64,000 bases of DNA, from the NCBI GenBank assembly GCA_934254985.1, contig CAKQMS010000002.1, forward strand, positions 62,001-126,000, written 5' to 3'. A program made the translations under genes and the position numbers. The notes beneath the pieces are model-generated. The model was given only the letters and a program-made list of their open reading frames with translations. It was not told the DNA's origin and made no database searches. This document shows, piece after piece, positions 54,572 through 61,039 of this stretch (within the stretch, counting starts at the first letter, position 1; every line of letters begins with the position of its first letter). Source of the stretch: an uncultured Prevotella sp. (GTDB lineage: Bacteria > Bacteroidota > Bacteroidia > Bacteroidales > Bacteroidaceae).

Positions 54572-54649
54572 GCAGCAGGCTTCGATGGCAAACGAAGCAA
54601 GCTTCATTGGCACTTGAAGCAGGCTTCGTTGGCACATGAAGCCTACTTC
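54572..54649. repeat. 22-bp-period palindrome array, locus C
   Basis: Four 12 bp units lie at exact 22 bp spacing: GCAGCAGGCTTC, GAAGCAAGCTTC, GAAGCAGGCTTC and GAAGCCTACTTC. The 10 bp spacers are GATGGCAAAC, ATTGGCACTT and GTTGGCACAT. The middle two units are perfect palindromes apart from the central two bases. The array is between convergent genes and has no ORF. Confidence 0.8.
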
Positions 54650-54741
54650 ATTTTTTTAGGTGATTTTCTTGGCAAAAAGTGGTGGCACCCTTTCGGATAC
54701 CACCACCTATACTATTATTCTCGTATATATTTAGCCTAAGC

Positions 54742-54915
54742 TTAATCTTCGTCATCCCAAGATGATGACTGGCGGCTGCGAGCAGCGCTTAAGCTGGTTG
54801 CATAATCGTCCTTACTTCCTAAGCTAAATGTAGTTGTTTCGCCACTTGTTGCAGTCATAACAACATTATCAATTATCATAGTCTTTATTTCTGGTGCAAT
54901 ATATGATTTCTTCAT
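54742..54915 (-). CDS. Small YIxPxI / Trp-acidic-tail protein 3
   Basis: A 57-residue protein that starts MKKSYIAPEIKTMIIDNVVM, continues TATSG and ends QSSSWDDED. The YIAPEI motif is at residues 5-10, the MTATSG motif is at 20-25, and a Ser-rich, then Trp-acidic tail follows, as in the two other small proteins of this window. The gene starts 40 bp after the stop of the module 3 large exported-protein gene. No signal peptide is visible. It is too short for most gene-length cut-offs. Confidence 0.78.
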   Translation of the reverse strand: MKKSYIAPEIKTMIIDNVVMTATSGETTTFSLGSKDDYATSLSAARSRQSSSWDDED

Positions 54916-54955
54916 GATTATAATCCTTTTATTGTGTGTTTATTTATTGAATTGA

Positions 54956-56144
54956 TTAGAAACGATATTTCTTTCCGTTAATGATATAGAATCCCTTAGA
55001 AGGAGTCTTTACGCGCATACCCTGCAAGTTGTAGATAGCATTGTCTGCCTTCTTTTCTACAGCTACACCGTTGATAGCTGTAGCCTCGCCAATAAACAAA
55101 GTAGATGGCTTTGCTGAAGATCCATCAGGAATCTCAAGATATGCTTTACCTTTTCGAAGTGTATTATCAGATTTTACAGGATCAATATACTTGAATTCTT
55201 TATCACTTACCAAAATATAAGCAGTTTTACCTTCGAAGTCTTTTGCTTCCATATTCTTGGTAACACCTTTGAGGCAATTATTTGAAAGCGCTTCTGCATC
55301 ATGAACTACAGGAAGTGAAACAGACTGAACATTGTCTACATTCTCAATCAAAAGACCTTCGCCAGCCTTTACCTTACCTGTTACCTGAGTCAATGTAACT
55401 ACATTATTATTAACAGAAGCCTGATAAGCCTTTACAACTGTTACATCTGTAAAGTCTACGTCATGGTCTGGGCTGCAAAATGTAGAATATTTATATTTAT
55501 TGTAACTCTTACTAAGATCTAACTTTACACCTGGATTTTCTTTGATTACCAAAGATTGCAGAATAAGTGTATTTTCATCAGTTTGATCAGTTGCATGATG
55601 ACCAAATTCTACACTACTTAAAGGTGTTGATGTCTCAACAATACCACTTGCTATCTCATCATTTTTATAAGCTAATTTATAATAAGCCTCATCTTCTGCC
55701 TGATTTACAACAATGGTAATTGTATACATTTTACTTTCTGGTTTTCCAACCAATGTAGTTTCTTTACCATCAGCCACGAGTTTGAAATAGCCAGATGTAC
55801 TACCAACTCTATTAAATTTGAATGTTAATCCGCCAAAAGTAAAATAATTATATGAGTCTGCATTATTACAATCAGTTCCAGCCTTGAATTCTGCAACTAA
55901 TGTTACCAAAGGGTCTTCATTTTTAAAAGTAAAGTTGTGTTTAGCAGATATTGTACCTGTACCTGCTAGAACAAGAGCTGTTTTTTCAGTTACAGACAAA
56001 TTAGTCCCCCCCCCAATCTGTAACATCATCAGCTGTCCAATCGTCTTTTCCTGTTTTTGTGTAGACGTCTTCTGCAAACGCATTACCTACTCCAAGCGCA
56101 ATGGCAAGGAGCATCAAAGTAAATTTTACCAAATGCTTTTTCAT
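54956..56144 (-). CDS. Exported T9SS-type protein, frameshifted at a poly(G) tract
   Basis: The gene starts at the ATG at 56144 with a clear signal peptide (MKKHLVKFTLMLLAIALGVG, then NAFAED). After DDWTADDVTDW the coding strand has nine G (56006-56014) and the frame stops at once (GGD then stop). Eight or eleven G would continue GGTNLSVTEKTALV into the rest of the protein. The N-terminal half looks like a concanavalin-like sandwich. A domain shared with the 44507-46322 protein follows (VVKAYQASVNNNVVTLTQVT, AGEGLLIENV). The T9SS-like tail is YNLQGMRVKTPSKGFYIING, then KKYRF. Phase-variable OFF state, pseudogene or base-calling error are the alternatives. Confidence 0.82.
56006..56014 (-). 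repeat. Poly(G) tract (G9 on coding strand) in the module 3 large gene
   Basis: Nine consecutive C on the plus strand, about 44 codons after the start codon. This is the exact point where the frame is lost by one base. Confidence 0.85.
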
Positions 56145-56201
56145 AATTAAATTTGTGTTTAAATAAATAATTGTATATAAGTTCTAAATGTTATCCTACG
56201 A

Positions 56202-56330
56202 CAAGTTATCCTCTGTCTATAGTTTGTTTTATTGGTAAGTTATCCTTGTCTTTAGTTTGCTTGCGGGCAAGTTATCCTCGTCTTTAGTTTGCTTGTGGCA
56301 AGTTACGCCTACCTAATAGTTTGTTTAGCA
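56202..56330 (-). repeat. About 32-bp degenerate tandem repeat in the module 3 leader
   Basis: Four units start at about 56202, 56236, 56268 and 56299. Each begins (C/T)AAGTTA and contains TAGTTTG(C/T)TT. They lie between the -7 box (56373-56381) and the start codon at 56144, so they would be part of a long 5' leader. The pattern is imperfect at both ends. Confidence 0.65.
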
Positions 56331-56372
56331 GATTATTTCTGCTTTGCAAATTGATCATTTTCAAAAATTGGT

Positions 56373-56381
56373 GCAAATATA
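56373..56381 (-). promoter_or_regulatory. -7 box for module 3
   Basis: The minus strand reads TATATTTGC, a full match to TAnnTTTGC, about 230 bp upstream of the ATG at 56144. Confidence 0.55.
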
Positions 56382-56544
56382 ACACTTATTACAATATCAC
56401 CAAAATATTTTCGAAACTTTTTTGAGATTTTTTTGTAACCTTATAGTTTGATAATCAACGACAAAAGACTATCTGAGGTTGTTATAGTTGACGCCCATGA
56501 GTATTTATCTTATATAGAAAATGCAGAAAACATGTTCCATAAAT

Positions 56545-56622
56545 GCGACTAATCGCGAAGACCAATACGACTAATCGTGTTGCCCATTGCGACTAGTCGC
56601 ATAGCCCATAGAGACTACTCGC
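56545..56622. repeat. 22-bp-period palindrome array, locus D
   Basis: Four 12 bp units lie at exact 22 bp spacing: GCGACTAATCGC, ACGACTAATCGT, GCGACTAGTCGC and GAGACTACTCGC. The spacers are GAAGACCAAT, GTTGCCCATT and ATAGCCCATA. The third unit is a perfect palindrome. In the second the outer G-C pair is replaced by A-T, keeping the dyad. The total length of 78 bp equals locus C. Confidence 0.8.
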
Positions 56623-56625
56623 TTG

Positions 56626-56679
56626 TGTTTAGTGTTTAATGTTTAGTGTTTAGACGTTTTTTTAAACATAAACCTTATA
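56626..56679. repeat. Second copy of the 54-bp heptad-containing direct repeat
   Basis: It matches 54436-54489 nearly base for base (TGTTTAGTGTTTAATG..., ending TAAACATAAACCTTATA), with about two differences. It directly follows the locus D palindrome array. Confidence 0.75.
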
Positions 56680-56774
56680 GTTCTCTGCATCATAGAATTA
56701 AGAAACATATACGGAAGAATTAAAAAAAAGTATAATTTTAGTCACTTATCTATGTTACAATCATTTTTTTTCTT

Positions 56775-56925
56775 ATCTTTGCATAAGATAGGCTGCACTC
56801 GGCAATTTGTGAGCAAGCTCACATTGCGCTCGTTTGCACTACCTTTGCATAAGATAGGCTGCACTCGGCAATTTGTGAGCGAGCTCACATTGCGCTCGTT
56901 TGCACTATCTTTGTCATAAGATAGG
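56775..56925 (+). promoter_or_regulatory. Duplicated 66-bp promoter/palindrome units upstream of the Rpn gene
   Basis: Two direct repeats of 66 bp begin CATAAGATAGGCTGCACTCG (56782 and 56848), and a third start is at 56915. Each unit is preceded by a -7 box (TATCTTTGC, TACCTTTGC, TATCTTTGT). The two full units each contain a palindrome, GTGAGCAAGCTCAC or GTGAGCGAGCTCAC. The last box is about 30 bp before the ATG at 56949. Confidence 0.7.
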
Positions 56926-56948
56926 GTAAATAATCAATAAGAATAGCT

Positions 56949-57779
56949 ATGGCACAATTCATAAACCCCTTTACCGACATAGGTTTCAAGCGAATCTTCG
57001 GTCAGGAGATATCTAAACCTTTGTTGCTCGACTTCCTCAACAACTTGTTGGCAGGCGAGGAGCATATCGTGAACCTTAGTTTTCTCGACAAAGAGCAGCC
57101 TGCTCTGTATGAAGACGACCGTTCGCTAATCTATGATATTTATTGTGAGACCGATGAGGGCAAGAAGATCATTGTGGAAATGCAGAATAAGTCGCAACCT
57201 TATTTCAAGAACCGCAGTATCTACTATGTTTCTGAAGCTATAGCTCGCCAAGGCGAAAGAGGGTCGGGATGGAACTATAGCATAGATGCTGTGTATCTTG
57301 TTGCTTTCCTCAATTTCTGTCCTATGGACTTTAAGGAGAAGTTCAGAACAGATGTAGTGTTGAAGGATAAGGAAACAAATGATGATTTTTCTGATAAGAT
57401 ACGCATGACATATATGCAGCTACCTTTGTTTAATAAGGAAGCTGATGAGTGTGAGAATGAATTTGAACGTTGGATTTTTGTATTGAAGAATATGGAAACA
57501 TTGACAAGACTACCTTGGGCTGCACAGAATGCAGTATTCAAGAAGTTGGAAGATATAGCCGATGTTGCTGCGCTTTCAAGACAAGAGCGCATGAAATACG
57601 ATGAAGGACTGAGAAAGTATCGCGATACTATCTCTGTGCTTCAGGGTGCTCGCGAAGATGGATTTGCTGAAGGAAGAAAACAAGAGGCTCTTGCTATTGC
57701 TAAGAAATTGAAGGCTATGGGTATGACAGTTGAGGAAATTACTGAAGCAACAGGCTTATTAGAAGAAGATTTAAAGTAA
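56949..57779 (+). CDS. Rpn-family recombination-promoting nuclease / PD-(D/E)XK nuclease family transposase
   Basis: 276 residues. The N-terminal motif MAQFINPFTDIGFKRIFGQE followed by LLLDFLNNLL is diagnostic of the family. The PD-(D/E)XK-type core is visible as RSLIYDIYCETDEGKKIIVE with MQNK (Asp, then E-x-Q/K). The C-terminal part is helical and charged (AREDGFAEGRKQEALAIAKK) and ends in a short helix-turn-helix-like segment (LKAMGMTVEEITEATGL). Family members are mobile-like nucleases that raise recA-independent recombination. It is monocistronic with duplicated promoter units and a good terminator. Confidence 0.92.
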   Translation: MAQFINPFTDIGFKRIFGQEISKPLLLDFLNNLLAGEEHIVNLSFLDKEQPALYEDDRSLIYDIYCETDEGKKIIVEMQNKSQPYFKNRSIYYVSEAIARQGERGSGWNYSIDAVYLVAFLNFCPMDFKEKFRTDVVLKDKETNDDFSDKIRMTYMQLPLFNKEADECENEFERWIFVLKNMETLTRLPWAAQNAVFKKLEDIADVAALSRQERMKYDEGLRKYRDTISVLQGAREDGFAEGRKQEALAIAKKLKAMGMTVEEITEATGLLEEDLK

Positions 57780-58251
57780 CGAAGCTATAAAAAGAATCGG
57801 GGTTGGATGAAGCTAAATAAACTTCTGCCAACCCCGATTTATTTATATCAACGACAATAGTACCTCCAAGATCTTTGTTGAGGTTGTAGTTTTAAGACAA
57901 CAAATACAACATGTACAACAAATACAACATTGGAATTATCCGGAACATAACGGATTTAGATAGTACGGATTTTATCACAAGGTATTGTCCCCCACAAAGA
58001 CTAATCACGGCTCTGTTGCATAACCACGAACAGTTGGAGTTTTTTAGAACACGAACTGCTTGCGGTTTTTACGAACACGAATTTTTCGAATGAATGCGAA
58101 TGAGCCCGATGGGCTCTGTTGCTTACGTTTATTGATTGAGTTTTTAATCTACATTCGGTAGATTCGCACGATTACTTCCCGTTGGTCAGTGGGTCTACGA
58201 CAAATCTCGTGTTCTTTTAAAACAGCAAGAGATTTCGTGTTCTTTTAAACG
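57780..58251. other. Gene-free region with several short repeats
   Basis: It holds the Rpn-gene terminator, a 15 bp direct repeat ACAACAAATACAACA (about 57898 and 57916), a small hairpin GAGCCC-GAT-GGGCTC (58105-58119) and a direct repeat CGTGTTCTTTTAAA (about 58209 and 58234). The open frame at 57911-58093 has no start context and no family resemblance. I see no gene. Confidence 0.6.
57795..57845 (+). terminator. Terminator after the Rpn gene
   Basis: A perfect 12 bp stem pairs AATCGGGGTTGG (57795-57806) with CCAACCCCGATT (57828-57839), followed by TATTTAT. Confidence 0.85.
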
Positions 58252-58905
58252 CTATTCTACCGTAGAAATAGTGACATCAGTAAACTCGTTCATATAGTCG
58301 AAGAGTTTCAGGGTGTAGTTGCCACGCTTTGCTTTCACCTCGATGTTAGCCTCAAGGTATTCTCCCTTTGATGTGCGACGGTCTTTAATCTCGTAGGAGT
58401 GAACCTCCATGCCATCGAGTTTTATGCGCTTGATAAGTTCCTTCACGCTGTCGCGCGAAGGAGCAGAGAATGATAGTTCGATGTTGGTAGTGACGAACTG
58501 CGGGATGAGATAGTTGAGCACTTCGAGTCCAAGCAGCACCATGATGGTGGTGGCTAAGGCTGCGACATACATACCCGTGCCACAAGCCAAGCCGATGGCT
58601 GCCGTTACCCATAAACCGGCTGCCGTGGTAAGTCCACGCACAACATTCTTTTGGAAGATGATGGTGCCAGCACCGAGGAATCCTATTCCCGATACCACCT
58701 GTGCTGCCACACGAGAGGAATCTTTGAGGTCGAAGCCAAAGCCATATTGCGACACTATACAGAACAAGGCACTACCCAAAGCAACAAGGAAATGAGTGCG
58801 AAATCCCGCTTCCTTGGCTCTATATTCTCGTTCTATGCCTATTGCACCTCCTAAAGCCAATGCCATTGACAATCGAATGGTAAGATCTAAATAGGTAGCA
58901 TCCAT
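58252..58905 (-). CDS. MgtC/SapB-family membrane protein
   Basis: About 217 residues from the ATG of MDATYLDLTIRLSMALALGG; an upstream GTG is possible, but GGAGGA just before this ATG looks like a ribosome site. About four to five hydrophobic helices contain the family motifs GGAIGIEREYRAKEAGFRTH and GIGFLGAGTIIFQKNVVRGL, then TTAAGLWVTAAIGLACGTG. A C-terminal ACT-like cytoplasmic domain follows. Family members affect membrane potential and phosphate or Mg homeostasis. It lies 35 bp after rsmA on the same strand. Confidence 0.9.
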   Translation of the reverse strand: MDATYLDLTIRLSMALALGGAIGIEREYRAKEAGFRTHFLVALGSALFCIVSQYGFGFDLKDSSRVAAQVVSGIGFLGAGTIIFQKNVVRGLTTAAGLWVTAAIGLACGTGMYVAALATTIMVLLGLEVLNYLIPQFVTTNIELSFSAPSRDSVKELIKRIKLDGMEVHSYEIKDRRTSKGEYLEANIEVKAKRGNYTLKLFDYMNEFTDVTISTVE

Positions 58906-58940
58906 ATATTGTTCCTCCACATTATTATATATATGACTAT

Positions 58941-59732
58941 TTACTTGATATACTCAGCCACATAGTTGGTGAGCTCAACGAACTGCTGCAACGCAAGTTG
59001 TTCAGGGCGCTTTGTCATAAGCTCATGTTCGAAGAAGTCGGCAGGCACATTTGCTGCATCTATAATCTGGCGAAGGCTCACGCGCAACATCTTGCGACGC
59101 TGATTGAACACCGTCTTTACCACACGCTTAAACAGTTGCTCGTCGCAACCAAGAGTGCGAGTATCGTTGCGAGTCATTCTGATTACGGCACTCTTCACCT
59201 TTGGAGGCGGATTAAACACATTCTCATCGACGGTGAAGAGATATTCCACATCATACCATGCCTGAATCATCACCGACAATATGCCATAAGCCTTAGTGCC
59301 AGGAGCCGAAGCAATGCGCTGTGCCACCTCGCGCTGAATCATACCCGTACAGCAAGGTATGAGGTCGCGATAGTCGAGCATCTTGAAGAATATCTGCGAA
59401 GAGATGTCGTAAGGATAGTTGCCCGTAAGCACAAACTGATTACCGCCGAAGAGTTCTCTGAGATCCATACGCAGGAAGTCGTCGCCGATGATGTTTTCGC
59501 GCAAAGCAGGGAACGCCTCGTTGAGATAAGCCACCGACTCAGAGTCTATCTCTATGGCTTTAACAAGACGAGGTTTCTGGATGAGATACTGAGTGAGCAC
59601 ACCCATTCCAGGTCCTATCTCTAAGACAGGAATATCAGGACAGGCATCCACGGTATCGGCAATGCGCTTGGCTATGTTGAGGTCGGTCAAGAAATGCTGA
59701 CCGAGATTTTTCTTTGGTTTAACTGCTTTCAT
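58941..59732 (-). CDS. rsmA: 16S rRNA (adenine1518/1519-N6) dimethyltransferase
   Basis: A 263-residue KsgA/RsmA enzyme that dimethylates two adjacent adenines in helix 45 during 30S assembly. KPKKNLGQHFL is right at the N-terminus and fixes the start. The AdoMet site has VLEIGPGMGVLTQYL and the acidic motif IEIDSES; the catalytic motif is GNYPYDIS. The C-terminal helical domain ends RPEQLALQQFVELTNYVAEY. A full -7 box ends 3 bp before the ATG, as for mnmA. Confidence 0.96.
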   Translation of the reverse strand: MKAVKPKKNLGQHFLTDLNIAKRIADTVDACPDIPVLEIGPGMGVLTQYLIQKPRLVKAIEIDSESVAYLNEAFPALRENIIGDDFLRMDLRELFGGNQFVLTGNYPYDISSQIFFKMLDYRDLIPCCTGMIQREVAQRIASAPGTKAYGILSVMIQAWYDVEYLFTVDENVFNPPPKVKSAVIRMTRNDTRTLGCDEQLFKRVVKTVFNQRRKMLRVSLRQIIDAANVPADFFEHELMTKRPEQLALQQFVELTNYVAEYIK

Positions 59733-59735
59733 GTT

Positions 59736-59744
59736 GCAAAAATA
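59736..59744 (-). promoter_or_regulatory. -7 box abutting the rsmA start codon
   Basis: The minus strand reads TATTTTTGC then AAC then ATG. It is the same arrangement as at mnmA (TTTGCAACATG) and predicts a leaderless transcript. Confidence 0.6.
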
Positions 59745-59903
59745 ATCATTTTTTCTATAACAACATAGCCAAGCGCCCGATTTTATTAGTTTTTAGGAAT
59801 GAAGAAGCATGATGCTTGCGCTAACGAGAAGTATCAATAGCTAAAGTTTATGCAAAATTTACTAAAAACATCCTTTTTATGCTCATTGCTGAATAAAAAA
59901 AAG

Positions 59904-59912
59904 TAACTTTGC
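59904..59912 (+). promoter_or_regulatory. -7 box just before the flippase-like gene
   Basis: TAACTTTGC, a full match to TAnnTTTGC, ends 7 bp before the ATG at 59920. The 5' leader would be only a few bases. Confidence 0.6.
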
Positions 59913-59919
59913 AGAAATT

Positions 59920-60918
59920 ATGGATACAAGAAAGGCTATAAACAACATATTCAAGGTGGGCATGTCGCTCGTATTGGGCGGCGCCATACTCTATTGGATG
60001 TATCGAGGATTCGACTTCGAGCAGATAAAAGAGGAGGTGATGCACAAGATGAATTGGACTTGGATGCTGTTGTCGTTTCCCTTCGGAATATTGGCACAGA
60101 TGTTTCGTGGATGGAGATGGCGACAGTCGCTTGAGCCTATAGGAGAGAAGCTTCGCTCGAGTGTGAGCATAAACTCCATATTCTTGTCGTACGCCTTGAG
60201 CTTGGTGGTGCCACGCGTAGGCGAGTTTGCTCGCTGCGGAGTGTTGAAGAGATGGGATGGAGTGTCGTTTCCGAAAGCGTTGGGAACTGTGGTGACAGAA
60301 CGTGTCATCGACTCGCTATTGGTGCTCATCATCACAGGCATAGTGTTCTTGATGCAGATACCTGTGTTCCTACACTTCTTCAACGAGACAGGCACAAGTA
60401 TCGACGGACTGTTGCATCAGTTTACGGCTACAGGATACATAGTGACGATAATATGCTGCATTGCAGTATTGATATTGCTGCATGTGTTGCTCAAGAAGCT
60501 TGCTATATATAATAAGGTGAAGGCTACGCTATGTGGACTATGGCAGGGAGTGATATCGCTAAAGGGCGTGAAGAATGTTCCTTTGTTCATTGCTTACACC
60601 CTCGGTATATGGCTAAGCTATTTCCTTCACTACTACTTGACTTTCCAATGTTTTGAGTCGACAAGCCACTTGAGTTTGACTTGCGGACTTGTGACATTTA
60701 TCGTTGGTAGCATAGCGGTGATAGTGCCAACACCAAATGGTGCAGGACCATGGCATTTCGCTGTAAAGACAATGTTGATATTGTATGGCATACAGTCGAC
60801 AGATGCTTTGTTCTTTGTGCTGATAGTTCACTCTGTGCAAACGCTTCTCGTAGTGCTTCTCGGCGTATATGCCTGGATTGCCCTTGCGTTCACTAAGAAA
60901 GTGAAGAGGGAAGAATGA
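59920..60918 (+). CDS. Flippase-like / lysylphosphatidylglycerol synthase TM-region family protein
   Basis: A 332-residue membrane protein with about eight hydrophobic helices. Family motifs are the charged FRGWRWRQSLEPIGEKLRSS segment, FLSYALSLVVPRVGEFARCG and the C-terminal IVGSIAVIVPTPNGAGPWHF. This matches the UPF0104/AglD-like LPG_synthase_TM domain without the catalytic synthase part. Proteins of this type are proposed lipid or lipid-linked-sugar translocators. The substrate is unknown. Confidence 0.88.
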   Translation: MDTRKAINNIFKVGMSLVLGGAILYWMYRGFDFEQIKEEVMHKMNWTWMLLSFPFGILAQMFRGWRWRQSLEPIGEKLRSSVSINSIFLSYALSLVVPRVGEFARCGVLKRWDGVSFPKALGTVVTERVIDSLLVLIITGIVFLMQIPVFLHFFNETGTSIDGLLHQFTATGYIVTIICCIAVLILLHVLLKKLAIYNKVKATLCGLWQGVISLKGVKNVPLFIAYTLGIWLSYFLHYYLTFQCFESTSHLSLTCGLVTFIVGSIAVIVPTPNGAGPWHFAVKTMLILYGIQSTDALFFVLIVHSVQTLLVVLLGVYAWIALAFTKKVKREE

Positions 60919-61022
60919 AGAGTGAAGAGTGAAGAGTGAATAATGAAAAAGACATTAAACACTAAACATTAAACACTAAACATTAAACATTAAACACTAA
61001 ACATTAAACACTAAACATTAAC
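60918..61022. repeat. GAAGAGT microsatellite and ten-unit TAAACAC/TAAACAT heptad array
   Basis: GAAGAGT repeats at about 60918-60940 are followed at 60952-61022 by ten 7 bp units, a mix of ACATTAA and ACACTAA. The array ends 18 bp before the pepD ATG. The heptads are the same words as at 54433-54551 and 56626-56653. Confidence 0.8.
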
Positions 61023-61039
61023 CATTAAAAACTATAATT

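Noticed and set aside
54572..56622. CRISPR-like array from the 22 bp spaced units
   Set aside because: The regular spacing is suggestive, but units are 12 bp with 10 bp spacers, spacers are similar to each other and no cas genes are present.
57911..58093. 60-codon plus-strand ORF in the gap after the Rpn gene
   Set aside because: No promoter, no recognisable family, and it overlaps short direct repeats. Likely chance.
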